Source of the DNA: Galbitalea soli
Lineage (GTDB): Bacteria > Actinomycetota > Actinomycetes > Actinomycetales > Microbacteriaceae
DNA length: 64,000 nucleotides
Reading direction: 5' to 3'
Assembly (NCBI RefSeq): GCF_010686725.1
Contig: NZ_JAAGWZ010000002.1
Location: 558,001 to 622,000, forward strand
The position numbers and the translations under genes are program-made. This document shows positions 8,746 to 17,331 of this stretch, one piece after another. The number at the start of each line of letters is the position of its first letter. Within the stretch, counting starts at the first letter, position 1. Below the pieces are notes generated by a model. The model searched no databases. It was not told the DNA's origin and saw only the letters and a program-made list of their open reading frames with translations.

Positions 8746-10227
8746 ATGTCTCTTCCCTTCTCCACCGCAACCGGCCCTGACGTTCGCGTGCGGTTCTGCC
8801 CCTCGCCCACCGGAACGCCCCATGTCGGGCTCATCCGCACCGCGCTGTTCAACTGGGCCTACGCCCGGCACACCGGCGGCACTATGGTGTTCCGCATCGA
8901 AGACACGGATGCGGAGCGCGACTCGGAGGAGAGCTACCTGCAGTTGCTCGATGCCCTGCGCTGGCTGCGCATCGACTGGGACGAGGGCATCGATGTGGGC
9001 GGACCGCACGGCCCGTACCGCCAGTCGCAGCGCACCTCCATCTACCTGGAGCTGATCGAGCGCCTGAAGGCCTCGGGTCACCTCTACGAGAGCTTCGCGA
9101 CGGCGGAGGAGATCGAGGCCCGCAACCTCTCGCTCGGCCGCGACCCCAAGCAGGGCTACGACAATTTCGAGCGCGATCTGACGGATGCCCAGCGCGAGTC
9201 CTACCGCGCCGAGGGCCGCACCCCGGCTCTTCGGCTGCGCGTGCCCGACACCGACCTGAGCTTCGACGACCTCGTGCGCGGACCGATCACCTTCCCGGCC
9301 GGTTCCTTCACCGACTTCGTGGTGGTGCGGCCGAACGGCGCCCCCCTGTACACCTTCGTGAACCCGGTCGACGATGCGCTCATGGGCGTGACCCACGTGC
9401 TGCGCGGCGAGGACCTGCTCTCGTCGACCCCGCGCCAGATCGCGCTCTACTCGGCGCTCATCGAGATCGGAGTGACCGACGTCGTGCCGCGCTTCGGCCA
9501 CCTGCCCTACGTGATGGGGGAGGGCAACCGCAAACTGTCGAAGCGCGACCCCGAGTCGAACCTGTTCCATCACCGCGACCGCGGCTTCATCCCCGAGGGG
9601 CTCGTCAACTATCTGGCGCTGCTCGGCTGGTCGCTCACCCACGATCGCGACGTGTTCTCGATCGATGAGATGACGGCCGCGTTCGATGTCACGAACGTGA
9701 ACCCCAACCCCGCCCGCTTCGACGTGAAGAAGGCCGAGTCGATCAACGGCGACCAGATTCGCCTGCTCAGCACGGAGGACTTCGCCTCGCGGCTCGAGCC
9801 GTACCTCGGCGAGCTGATTCGCACTGACGACGACCGCGCCCTGCTCGCCGCCGCCGCACCCCTCGTGCAGGAGCGCATGCAGCTCCTCGGTGAGGCGCCA
9901 GGGTTGCTGGGCTTCCTCTTCACCGACGACGAGCAGATCCGCTGGGACGAGGATGCCCTGCCGGGCGGTGACGCCGTCACCATCCTCGAGGCGTCCCTCT
10001 CGGCCCTCGCCTCCGTCTCCGACTGGGCCGCGGCTCCGATCGAGGCCGCGCTCCGCGCTGCGCTCATCGACGGGCTTCAGCTCAAGCCGCGGAACGCGTT
10101 CGGCCCGCTGCGCACGGCGATCTCGGGTCGTCGCGTCAGCCCGCCGCTGTTCGAGTCGATGGAACTGCTCGGCAAGGCCTCGACGATCGCCCGCGTCGCA
10201 CGCCTGAGGGCGCACCTCGGCTCCTAG
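8746..10227 (+). CDS. gltX: Glutamyl-tRNA synthetase
   Basis: This class I aminoacyl-tRNA synthetase charges tRNA-Glu. The 493-residue product has the HIGH-equivalent in [10 protein letters not shown] near residue 16, the FRIEDTD segment, and the KMSKS loop as RKLSKRD near residue 262, followed by the helical anticodon-binding domain. Many actinobacteria also use a GltX that charges tRNA-Gln, later amidated by GatCAB; the sequence alone does not say whether this one is discriminating. It is immediately upstream of tRNA-Gln, and the start is supported by the [23 protein letters not shown]-terminus. Confidence 0.96.
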   Translation: MSLPFSTATGPDVRVRFCPSPTGTPHVGLIRTALFNWAYARHTGGTMVFRIEDTDAERDSEESYLQLLDALRWLRIDWDEGIDVGGPHGPYRQSQRTSIYLELIERLKASGHLYESFATAEEIEARNLSLGRDPKQGYDNFERDLTDAQRESYRAEGRTPALRLRVPDTDLSFDDLVRGPITFPAGSFTDFVVVRPNGAPLYTFVNPVDDALMGVTHVLRGEDLLSSTPRQIALYSALIEIGVTDVVPRFGHLPYVMGEGNRKLSKRDPESNLFHHRDRGFIPEGLVNYLALLGWSLTHDRDVFSIDEMTAAFDVTNVNPNPARFDVKKAESINGDQIRLLSTEDFASRLEPYLGELIRTDDDRALLAAAAPLVQERMQLLGEAPGLLGFLFTDDEQIRWDEDALPGGDAVTILEASLSALASVSDWAAAPIEAALRAALIDGLQLKPRNAFGPLRTAISGRRVSPPLFESMELLGKASTIARVARLRAHLGS

Positions 10228-10250
10228 CCGCGGCCTGCGCGCGTGGCTCT

Positions 10251-10275
10251 GACGGGCCGTCGGGGGACGCCCGTC
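10251..10275 (+). terminator. Hairpin after gltX
   Basis: GACGGGC (10251-10257) and GCCCGTC (10269-10275) form a 7-bp stem with an 11-base loop, 24 bases after the gltX stop. No T-run follows, so terminator activity is uncertain. Confidence 0.35.
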
Positions 10276-10285
10276 CGACCTCGGT

Positions 10286-10315
10286 TTGGGACGACGACGG
10301 GGCGTGCGTTAGAGT
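10286..10315 (+). promoter_or_regulatory. Promoter of tRNA-Gln
   Basis: TTGGGA (10286-10291) and TAGAGT (10310-10315) are separated by 18 bases. The predicted start lies about 25 bases before the tRNA. Confidence 0.5.
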
Positions 10316-10345
10316 AACTAGTCGGCTCGGCCACGGCTGAGACGG

Positions 10346-10417
10346 TGGGGTATGGTGTAATTGGCAACACGGAAGATTCTGATTCTTTTGTTCTTGGTTC
10401 GAGTCCAGGTACCCCAG
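10346..10417 (+). tRNA. tRNA-Gln (anticodon CTG)
   Basis: The 72-base sequence folds as a cloverleaf. The acceptor TGGGGTA pairs with TACCCCA, the D stem is GTGT/ACAC, and the anticodon stem GAAGA/TCTTT encloses loop TTCTGAT with anticodon CTG. The T stem CTTGG/CCAGG encloses TTCGAGT, and the discriminator is G. CCA is not encoded. It reads CAG codons. An excisionase-like gene and a tyrosine integrase follow within 400 bases, so it is the likely attachment site of the defence island. Confidence 0.93.
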
Positions 10418-10607
10418 CACTGAATCGCTAGAGTTCTCTAGGAAGTCCGGCTCCCTCCTCACTCCCTCGAGTGGCCCGATCTGGCGTCTAGTGACCAGAT
10501 TGGTGACCAGAAACCCCCGTGGAGTACGTTTCGCGGTCGTCTCTGCTGATGCGGTACGCACTCGCCCCCGCTCATTCGCATGGGTACGAGCTACGCACCT
10601 GTCTGGC

Positions 10608-10808
10608 ATGGAAGCTCATGCACACATCGAGGTCGAGCCCGCGTTCCTGACCCAGGCCGAGGTCGCCGTCCTGCTCGGCGTGCCCGAGCGCACGCTGGAG
10701 GGCTGGCGGCTCATGAAGTCCGGGCCGCCGTGGCTGAAGCTCGGCAGGCACGTCAAGTACGACCGCGACGACGTGCTCGCCTGGGCGAGGGAGCAGCGTC
10801 ATGGCTAG
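10608..10808 (+). CDS. Excisionase-like helix-turn-helix protein
   Basis: This 66-residue protein carries a MerR/excisionase-type winged helix: FLTQAEVAVLLGVPERTLEGWR followed by PPWLKLGRHVKYDRDDVLAW. That is the usual form of the small Xis/AlpA-like proteins encoded just before integrases of actinobacterial integrative elements. It would direct excision and may control the integrase. ATG 10608 gives a compact protein; the frame is open upstream but that part is not conserved-looking. Its stop overlaps the integrase ATG by 8 bases, so the two genes are coupled. Confidence 0.78.
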   Translation: MEAHAHIEVEPAFLTQAEVAVLLGVPERTLEGWRLMKSGPPWLKLGRHVKYDRDDVLAWAREQRHG

Positions 10809-12009
10809 GCCGAAGATCGCGGCGGGCGAGGTCGGGCAGGTGCAGGTGACACAGCTCGCGAACCGGAAGTGGCGGGCGCGCGCCCGGATGCGCGACGACT
10901 CCGGTGAGCTGGTGCAACTCCGCGCCGAAGGCGCTACCGAAGCTGCGGCCCGCGAGGAGCTGATGTCTCGCGCGAAGGCACAGACGACGCACACGAAGGC
11001 CATCGTCACTGCCGGATCAACCATCGCGGAGGCGGCGGAGGCCTGGCTGCCGACGGTGAAGGTGCGCGCTGAGAACGGCACGCTGTCGTGGTCGACGTAT
11101 GAGAACTACGAGACCACCATTCGTCTCACGCTCGTCCCCGTCTGTGGTGGCATTGCGCTGGAGGCGCTCACGGTCGGCCGCTGCGACCGGATCATTCAGA
11201 ACCTTCTCGCCAACCGGGGCGTGTCGTCGGCGCGGAAGGCGCGCTCGGTGCTGTCGCTCATCTGCGGGTTCGCCGTGCGCGACGACGCGATCCCGACGAA
11301 CCCGGTGCGCGACGTCACCCGGCTGCCGACGCCGGAGAAGAAGACCGCGATGCTCACCCCGCAGCAGATCGAGGCCATCCGCGACCTCATGACCCACTGG
11401 CGCGAGGCGGAAGGCATGGGGCCGCGCCTGAACTGGCGGGCGCTCGTGGATGGCATGGACATCATGCTCGGCACCTCCGCCCGCGTGGGGGAGTGCATCG
11501 GCCTGCGCCGCTGCGACGTGGACATGACCACCGCTCCGCCGACGATCCTGATCGACGGCACCGTGATCCAGAACAAGGTGCAGGGCGTCAAGCGCAAGAA
11601 CGCGCCCAAACGCACCCGACAGCGTCGTCGTGTCGCGCTGCCCGCCCTCGCGGCCGACGCGGTGCGACGCCGGCTTGCGCTCGCGGAGAAGGGACCGGAG
11701 GCGCTGCTGTTCCCGACGAAGACCGGCAAGCCGATGAGCGTCTCGAACTACGAGCGGCTGCTGCGCTCGTTCATCGACGACAACAGTGACGAGCTTGTGC
11801 GACTCGGGGTCAAGGTCGATGAGTACTCGACGCACATCTACCGTCGCACCACCGCGACCCTCGTGGAGCGAGCGGCGGGGCTCACGATCGCGTCGAGGTT
11901 GCTCGGGCACGCGAACGAGATGGTCACCCGCAACAGCTACGTCATTACGGCCGAGCAGGTCGACGTCGTGACGGCCGACATCCTCGACAGCATCCTTGGG
12001 CCGAGATGA
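10801..12009 (+). CDS. int: Tyrosine site-specific integrase
   Basis: The 402-residue protein integrates and excises the element by strand exchange through a catalytic tyrosine. It has an N-terminal arm-binding region, a SAM-like core-binding domain (about 75-165) and a catalytic domain with R228 (TSARVGE), H345-x-x-R348 (HIYRR), H370 (LLGHA) and Y380 (NSY), so all expected catalytic residues are present. It lies downstream of tRNA-Gln in the typical position for an element integrated at the tRNA 3' end. I found no second copy of the tRNA 3' end by eye, so the right attachment site is not located. Confidence 0.93.
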   Translation: MARPKIAAGEVGQVQVTQLANRKWRARARMRDDSGELVQLRAEGATEAAAREELMSRAKAQTTHTKAIVTAGSTIAEAAEAWLPTVKVRAENGTLSWSTYENYETTIRLTLVPVCGGIALEALTVGRCDRIIQNLLANRGVSSARKARSVLSLICGFAVRDDAIPTNPVRDVTRLPTPEKKTAMLTPQQIEAIRDLMTHWREAEGMGPRLNWRALVDGMDIMLGTSARVGECIGLRRCDVDMTTAPPTILIDGTVIQNKVQGVKRKNAPKRTRQRRRVALPALAADAVRRRLALAEKGPEALLFPTKTGKPMSVSNYERLLRSFIDDNSDELVRLGVKVDEYSTHIYRRTTATLVERAAGLTIASRLLGHANEMVTRNSYVITAEQVDVVTADILDSILGPR

Positions 12010-12160
12010 ACAAGCAGAGCGTAGAAGCAGACCGCAACATCTAGTGGTCGATGGGGTATGGAGCTACTATATGAGCATGATCCGCGGAACCAAACCGGTC
12101 ACGCATCGGCAGGAAGCGATGGTGGTTCGGATTCCCGACCGCCGCGCCAGAGGTTCTGAC

Positions 12161-12187
12161 GCGGTGGTGTTGAATCGACACCACCGC
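12161..12187. repeat. Palindrome 1 (GCGGTGGTGT / ACACCACCGC)
   Basis: Perfect 10-bp arms with a 7-base loop. First member of the GGTGGTG-core hairpin cluster. Confidence 0.8.
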
Positions 12188-12227
12188 GCTCGTGCCCACA
12201 GGATCGGGGGGCGCCGATTCGGCACCC

Positions 12228-12258
12228 CCACGGTGGTGCCAATATGGCACCACCGTGG
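12228..12258. repeat. Palindrome 2 (CCACGGTGGTGCC / GGCACCACCGTGG)
   Basis: Perfect 13-bp arms around AATAT. Shares the GGTGGTG/CACCACC core with palindromes 1 and 4 but has different flanks. Confidence 0.85.
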
Positions 12259-12281
12259 TTAGGCAGACTCTGCACCACCAC

Positions 12282-12304
12282 GGTCCCGCAAACTCTGCGG
12301 GACC
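12282..12304. repeat. Palindrome 3 (GGTCCCGCA / TGCGGGACC)
   Basis: Perfect 9-bp arms around a 5-base loop. It follows a half-copy of the GGTGGTG core (CACCACCACGG). Confidence 0.75.
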
Positions 12305-12320
12305 AACCGCCGATGCCGTC

Positions 12321-12347
12321 GCGGTGGTGGCACGTTGCCACCACCGC
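12321..12347. repeat. Palindrome 4 (GCGGTGGTGGCA / TGCCACCACCGC)
   Basis: Perfect 12-bp arms with a 3-base centre. Same core as palindromes 1 and 2. Confidence 0.85.
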
Positions 12348-12558
12348 AGCCTGCGCCGATCCCGGCGCCTCGAAGACCAGGGCGTACGGTCCCGGTAATT
12401 TTCCGGCACCGTACGAATACCAGCGGTGCAGCACGGAGGCTCGGCTCGTTCTCGATGCTCAGGCCGGCGCGATGGCGTACAGGTCACACTCGACCGGTAT
12501 GAAGGCCCGGCGGCACCTCGCGACGACCCGGGTGCCGGCCACTGCGAGTGACTTCGCC

Positions 12559-12589
12559 GTCCGGACGTCATGGACGTCCGGACGTCATG
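12559..12589. repeat. Direct repeat of GTCCGGACGTCATG
   Basis: Two identical 14-base copies begin 17 bases apart (12559-12572 and 12576-12589). Each contains the palindrome GTCCGGAC. They are possible binding sites for the relaxase or a replication or transfer protein. Confidence 0.7.
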
Positions 12590-12862
12590 ATTCCCGGCGG
12601 ATCACGGCCCCGCCGTCGCCAACGTGCGCGGTCACTCGATCACAGAGATACATCGCGACGCCGCGGCCCCGGCCTGACCGAACGCCGCGCACGAGCCTCG
12701 CGAACCGCACCGCGACAAGCTCCTCCGAAACGGACACCGCCCACCCAGCACATCCGCCACGCCGTTCGCTGCCATCTCGATTCCAACCCATTGATGGACG
12801 TATGCCACCGCCGGTGGGGCGTGCGCACCTCCCTCATGAGACGACTCGTGAGGAGGCCCAGC

Positions 12863-15800
12863 GTGAAGGGCGGCGTGATCCTGTTCCGCGGGACAGGCGC
12901 GGCCGCGCGCCGGTACCTGGAGTCCGACAGATCCACCGCGGACGAGTACTACCTGGAGGGCGGCACGGCTCTTGCGGAGTTCACCGTCACCGACGCCGCG
13001 GGCGAGATCATCGAGGCGCGCACGCTCAACCCGGAGCAGTACGCCGCATGGGTGGACTGGGTGAACCCGATCAGCGACACATCGATGGGAACCCCGCGCG
13101 GCGCGGGCGAGGGCATGCGGGGTTCGCCGCGGTTCGCGGAGATGGTGATCAACGCACCGAAGTCCCTCTCCATCGCCGCCGCCCTGCACCCGGAAGTCTC
13201 CGACGCGCTCGACGCCGCGCAACAGGACGCTGCTGCGGAGATCCGTCGGTGGCTCGCCCAGCACTCGGTCACCCGGATCGGGCCTCGGCACGCACGAGAG
13301 GTCGTGCCGGTGCAGCAGTTGCAGACCGTCGCCGTCGCGCACAAGACCAGCCGTGCCGGTTACCCGCACCGGCACATCCACTTCCAGATCGGTACCCGCG
13401 TCTACGCCGCGGGGAACTGGCGCGGCCTGGATACCGCAGCACTTTTCAAGCAGCAGGGCGCCATCCGCGCCCTAGGCACCGCGATCATCGCCGCGCACCC
13501 GCAACTCGCCGCAGTACTCGACAAGCACGGCCTCACGCTCGACCCGGCAACCGGCGAGGTCGCGGAGCTGGAGCCGTTCAACGCGGTGATGTCGAAGCGG
13601 GCCACGCAGGTCGAACGCAACCTTGCCCGGTTCGAAGCCGAATGGGAACAGGCGCATCCCGGCGAGGAACCGGGCCCTGTGGTGCGGGCGCGCTTGAAAG
13701 CGAAGGCGTGGGAGCACGAGCGACCGGGGAAGAAGCCGACGGTGCTCGGTAGCGAAGCCGGATGGCGCGCGGAGCTCGAAGACGCCGGCTACAGTCCGAA
13801 CACGCCGCGCGTGCAACGCCCTGCACCGATGGCGCTTGACGAGCTGCACGTCGAAGAAGTCGCATCACGCGCATTGGACCGGTGCGCGGCAGGCAGCTCG
13901 GCATGGACTGTGCACACGCTGCGCGAGCACGTCACCCGCATCACCACTAAGCACGGCGTGCACGCCACACCCGAGGAGCTGCGGGAGTTTGTACAACTCG
14001 CGACGCAGCTCGCAGCATCGGATTGCCTCTCCGTCCTCCCACTTGGTGCGCCGATGCCGGAGCACGTCGCGCATCTGACATCGCTGCGCGTCGTCGCGGC
14101 CGAGACGGAACTGCGCGACCTACTCACCGCGCGCGCGGTGGACTCCAATCAGCGCATCCCGGATGTACATGAGTTTGCGGTGCTGGCGGGACTGGATGAT
14201 GACCAGGAGCGGGCGGCCGCCGTCGTCGCATCCGTCAACCCGCTCGTCGTGGTCGAAGGTGCCGCGGGGTCGGGTAAGACCACGATGCTCAAGACGGCCA
14301 TCGCTGCCGCAGCCGTGGAGGGCCGCGGGACGCGGGTCGTCACGCCGACGAAGAAGGCCGCCGACGTCGTCGCCCAGGAACTCGGCATCCCCGCCGACTC
14401 CGTGGCCGCGCTCGTCTACACGCACGGATTCCGGTGGAACAGCGACGGCGTGTGGACGCGTCTCAAGCCCGGCGACGCCGATCCCGAGACCGGGAGCACC
14501 TACCGCGGCCCGGCGCAGGAGGCGCGGCTCGCGCGGGGTGAGCGGATTGTGGTTGATGAGGCGGGGATGCTCGACCAGGACTCCGCTCTTGCCTTGCTGC
14601 AGGTTGCGGACGAGTCCGGGGCCACCGTGGCGCTCGTCGGAGACCGTGCCCAGCTCCCCGCGGTCGGCCGCGGAGGCGTACTCGACGTCGCTACCCGCCT
14701 TACTTCGGCCGTCGCGGACATGACGAGCCTGCACCGCTTCACCGACGACGCCTACGCGGAACTCACTCTCGAGCTGCGGTACAGCCGTGACCCCGCGACA
14801 ATCTTTGACCGCCTCAACGAACTTGGGTTGATCGCTCTGCATGACACCGACGACGACGTGCTGGCGGCCATCGCGAAGACCACGAGCACGGCGGACGCGA
14901 TCACCACGGCAACCAACGACGAGGCCCGGATGCTGAACGAACGTATCCGCGCCGGGCGCGTGGATCGCGGCGAGGTTGATGAGTCGCGGACAGTGTTCGG
15001 CAGCGACGGCCTCCCGATCGGGATGGGGGATGTGATCCAGACTCGCCGCAACGACAGCACGCTCGGTGTCGCGAATCGGCAGACCTGGAGCGTGCAGCAC
15101 GTGGGCGACGATGGCGCGCTGAGCATTGTGGAGACCGTCAACGGCCGGAAGCGGCAGCGCACCGTGACACTGCCCGCGGAGTACGTGACCGAGGATGCGC
15201 ACCTGGCTTATGCGGTCACCGCCTACGGTGTCCAGGGCACGACCGTGAACGCTTCGCACACGGTGCTCGCTGACGGGCTCGACGCCGCCGGTGTCTACGT
15301 CGGCATGACCCGCGGCCGCGAGGCGAACACCCTGCACATCGTCGCCACCGACCTCGACGACGCGAAGCAGCAGTTCGTCGACGCGCTCGCCCGAGACCGC
15401 GCCGACCGCGGCCTGGAAGACGCCACCGCACGCGCCCGCGAGGCCGTCGCGGACCTCGTTGCGGACGGGCCTATGTCCACCGTGAGCGCGGAGCGCGACC
15501 GGATCATCGAGCGGATCGCGAAAGCTGATGCGGAGCGAGAGCACTGGGTGTCGGCAGCCGCCAGATTGCACGACCAGTCCGAACGGCATAAGGCCGAATA
15601 CGAGCCGCAGCGCGAGCTGGCGGAAGCCGCGGACGCGAAGGCAGCTGCGGTACTCACGGACGTTGTGGAGTCGCTGACACAGGAAGCAGTCGCCGATGGC
15701 GCCGCGTTCCTGGCTGCGCAGCGGGAAGCAATCGCTGCACGCCGGGCGAAGGAGAGCGCGTCTCGGTTCCGCAAGCGCTTTGCCACCCGCACCGCGAACG

Positions 15801-16303
15801 ACGCAGACACCCGCCGCAAGGAGGCAGAGCGGGCCGTGCATGACCGGTGGCAGAGCACTCCGCACAGCGAGAGTGGACTGTCCGCGTGGGCTGAGGCGGT
15901 CGCCCAGCGTGAAGCCGACCACATGCCCGAGGCCGTTGGAGCACGCGCGGAAGCCGCGCAGGCCCGCCAGATCGTCAGCGAGATGACCGAGAGGCAGTCG
16001 CGCGAGCACATGGCGCTGTATGAGCGGGTACTAGGAAACCGGCGTCCGAGCGCGGTTGCTGCGAGGGTGAAGGCCCTGCGCGAGCAGGTGACGCAGGATC
16101 GCCGCTACCTCGCCCAGCTCGATGCGCTTCCCCCAGATGAAGCGGTCAAGCTCGTCCACGAGCGCGCTGCCCAAGACGAGGCTCAGCGCCTTGCGGCCGA
16201 GGAATCCCGCAGAGCGGCGGAAGTGCGGGCGACGCGGCTCGACGCCCCGGCGTTTGAACGGAACCGAGGTCGCTCCCCACATCGCGACGGGCCGTCACTG
16301 TAG
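12863..16303 (+). CDS. MobF/TraA-type conjugative relaxase-helicase
   Basis: This protein of about 1,146 residues would nick one DNA strand at oriT and unwind it for transfer. The N-terminal relaxase domain has the metal-binding triad HRHIH (H169, H171, H173). A RecD-like helicase follows, with Walker A GAAGSGKT (K472), Walker B VVDEAG (about 563) and the late helicase motif VTAYGVQGTT. The C-terminal third is Glu/Ala/Arg-rich and probably coiled coil. GTG 12863 was chosen because AGGAGG lies 6 bases upstream and GGVILFRGTG begins the family-like sequence; the frame is open for a further 105 codons upstream without similarity. No coupling protein or type IV secretion gene is present, so transfer would need help from another element. 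Confidence 0.9.
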   Translation: MKGGVILFRGTGAAARRYLESDRSTADEYYLEGGTALAEFTVTDAAGEIIEARTLNPEQYAAWVDWVNPISDTSMGTPRGAGEGMRGSPRFAEMVINAPKSLSIAAALHPEVSDALDAAQQDAAAEIRRWLAQHSVTRIGPRHAREVVPVQQLQTVAVAHKTSRAGYPHRHIHFQIGTRVYAAGNWRGLDTAALFKQQGAIRALGTAIIAAHPQLAAVLDKHGLTLDPATGEVAELEPFNAVMSKRATQVERNLARFEAEWEQAHPGEEPGPVVRARLKAKAWEHERPGKKPTVLGSEAGWRAELEDAGYSPNTPRVQRPAPMALDELHVEEVASRALDRCAAGSSAWTVHTLREHVTRITTKHGVHATPEELREFVQLATQLAASDCLSVLPLGAPMPEHVAHLTSLRVVAAETELRDLLTARAVDSNQRIPDVHEFAVLAGLDDDQERAAAVVASVNPLVVVEGAAGSGKTTMLKTAIAAAAVEGRGTRVVTPTKKAADVVAQELGIPADSVAALVYTHGFRWNSDGVWTRLKPGDADPETGSTYRGPAQEARLARGERIVVDEAGMLDQDSALALLQVADESGATVALVGDRAQLPAVGRGGVLDVATRLTSAVADMTSLHRFTDDAYAELTLELRYSRDPATIFDRLNELGLIALHDTDDDVLAAIAKTTSTADAITTATNDEARMLNERIRAGRVDRGEVDESRTVFGSDGLPIGMGDVIQTRRNDSTLGVANRQTWSVQHVGDDGALSIVETVNGRKRQRTVTLPAEYVTEDAHLAYAVTAYGVQGTTVNASHTVLADGLDAAGVYVGMTRGREANTLHIVATDLDDAKQQFVDALARDRADRGLEDATARAREAVADLVADGPMSTVSAERDRIIERIAKADAEREHWVSAAARLHDQSERHKAEYEPQRELAEAADAKAAAVLTDVVESLTQEAVADGAAFLAAQREAIAARRAKESASRFRKRFATRTANDADTRRKEAERAVHDRWQSTPHSESGLSAWAEAVAQREADHMPEAVGARAEAAQARQIVSEMTERQSREHMALYERVLGNRRPSAVAARVKALREQVTQDRRYLAQLDALPPDEAVKLVHERAAQDEAQRLAAEESRRAAEVRATRLDAPAFERNRGRSPHRDGPSL

Positions 16304-16314
16304 TCGCGGCGCGG

Positions 16315-16348
16315 GAGCTGAGCTGAGCTGAGCTGAGCTGAGCTGAGC
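16315..16348. repeat. Pentanucleotide repeat (GAGCT, nearly seven units)
   Basis: Six complete GAGCT units and a partial seventh follow the relaxase stop. This is a short tandem repeat between the mobility module and the defence module, and is likely to vary in copy number. No coding role is seen. Confidence 0.9.
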
Positions 16349-16404
16349 GAGACTAAACCGGGAGAAACCGGCCAAAAGATGGTTCCGCCGATAGGCTCTG
16401 AGAT

Positions 16405-16443
16405 ATGACCACGATCGAACTCGTCAAGGCGGTGCCCTCGTGA
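16405..16443 (+). CDS. Possible 12-residue leader peptide before the BREX-proximal HTH gene
   Basis: ATG 16405 opens a 12-codon frame (MTTIELVKAVPS) whose TGA overlaps the GTG start of the next gene as GTGA. It could provide translational coupling for that poorly initiating GTG. It is too short to judge by sequence alone. Confidence 0.35.
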   Translation: MTTIELVKAVPS

Positions 16444-16631
16444 GTGAGCCCTGGCTGTCTGCCGACGACATCGCCGCTCACCTGGGCGTCACCAAGGAGA
16501 CGGTCTACGTCTGGATCGCTGACAAGGGGATGCCCGCGCACAAGGTGGGGCGTCTGTGGAAGTTCCAGGCCTCCGAGGTCGATGAGTGGGTGCGTGGAGG
16601 AGGTGCCTCCACCCACATCAGCGAGACCTGA
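16440..16631 (+). CDS. Excisionase-family helix-turn-helix regulator
   Basis: The 63-residue protein has the same fold as the integrase-associated HTH: WLSADDIAAHLGVTKETVYVWI followed by MPAHKVGRLWKFQASEVDEW. Small proteins of this kind often stand before BREX or restriction operons in actinobacteria and may regulate them; I infer that role from position only. GTG 16440 overlaps the stop of a possible leader peptide. The gap to brxA is about 80 bases. Confidence 0.72.
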   Translation: MSEPWLSADDIAAHLGVTKETVYVWIADKGMPAHKVGRLWKFQASEVDEWVRGGGASTHISET

Positions 16632-16713
16632 CGCGAGTGCAACTGAGTGTCGGGGGCAAGTCGTATTTTGTACAACTTGCCATTTTCGGAGTCGAGAAGA
16701 GGAAGGAGACATC

Positions 16714-17331
16714 GTGACGGCGAAAGGCGACGATGAGAAGCGGTATGCGCTGTCCTTCACAAGCGGCGCGCTCCTGACTCGGGAAGCAGTTGTCGCGGCC
16801 CCTCTCTACCAAGCGACTCGGGACTGGACGGCGGTTCGCAAACTCATTGGCGAGGACAATCTCCTCCAGGCCCGCACGGTCTCATCAGGTGTCCGGCTGG
16901 CAAGGGAGGTTGCTCAGCGACTCACTGTGCTCAGCGACGATGAGTTGGAGCTTCTTGTGGACGCGAGTGCCACGGAACGTGGATACCTGATGTGGGCCGC
17001 TGCGTGCCGTCGATACTTGTTCGTCGGAGAGTTTGCCGAGGACGTTCTGCGTGAGCGGTTCCTGCTGCTCACTCCGACGTTGACCTACGACGAGTTCGAT
17101 GGGTTCGTGCATAGTAAGGCGTTGTGGCATCCCGAGCTAGGGGAGCTGAAGGAGTCCACCTTAAAGAAGCTCCGCGCGGTGGCATTCCGGATGCTCGCCG
17201 AGGCAGGCCTACTGAGCGACAATGGTGACATCCTCCCTGCCGTGATCTCGGGGCGCCTCCTCGATTGCTTCGATGCACGTGAGCCCAGCGATTTGCGGTT
17301 CTTCCCGACAACTCAGGGCGGTGCACGATGA
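16714..17331 (+). CDS. brxA: BREX protein BrxA (DUF1819 family)
   Basis: The 205-residue protein matches the BrxA family in length, position and sequence style. It starts with YALSFTSGALLTREA, where the conserved GALL and following helices are typical, and ends with a DCFDAREPSDLRFFP tail. BrxA is a small helical DNA-binding protein and part of the BREX type 1 core. GTG 16714 is preceded by GGAAGGAG with 5-base spacing. Its stop overlaps the brxB start by 4 bases. It is the first gene of the BREX operon. Confidence 0.85.
   Translation: MTAKGDDEKRYALSFTSGALLTREAVVAAPLYQATRDWTAVRKLIGEDNLLQARTVSSGVRLAREVAQRLTVLSDDELELLVDASATERGYLMWAAACRRYLFVGEFAEDVLRERFLLLTPTLTYDEFDGFVHSKALWHPELGELKESTLKKLRAVAFRMLAEAGLLSDNGDILPAVISGRLLDCFDAREPSDLRFFPTTQGGAR

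Larger units (their letters stand above)
12010..12862. other. Non-coding, palindrome-rich region between integrase and relaxase; candidate oriT or replication region
   Basis: About 850 bases lack a convincing gene. The first half holds a cluster of hairpins (listed separately), several sharing a GGTGGTG core. The second half holds a direct repeat of GTCCGGACGTCATG at 12559-12572 and 12576-12589. It lies directly upstream of the relaxase gene, where mobilisable elements usually carry oriT. The overlapping open frames here have composition typical of shadows in high-GC DNA. Confidence 0.5.

Noticed and set aside
10400-10417. Attachment repeat equal to the tRNA-Gln 3' end at the right edge of the island
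   Set aside because: I scanned 37,300-39,700 and the region after 16,300 for the last 20 bases of the tRNA and saw no copy. Only a computed search can settle this.
12161-12347. Possible CRISPR array from the repeated GGTGGTG hairpins
   Set aside because: Only the 7-base core is shared, the spacing is irregular, the repeats are palindromes with different flanks, and no cas gene is present.
12548-12862. N-terminal extension of the relaxase (open frame from 12548)
   Set aside because: It is Arg/Pro-rich shadow-like sequence spanning the direct repeats, whereas GTG 12863 has AGGAGG at correct spacing and starts the relaxase-like sequence.
12863-16303. Complete conjugative element (ICE)
   Set aside because: Only a relaxase-helicase is present. 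No coupling ATPase, VirB4-like ATPase or FtsK/SpoIIIE-type transfer protein was seen in the island.
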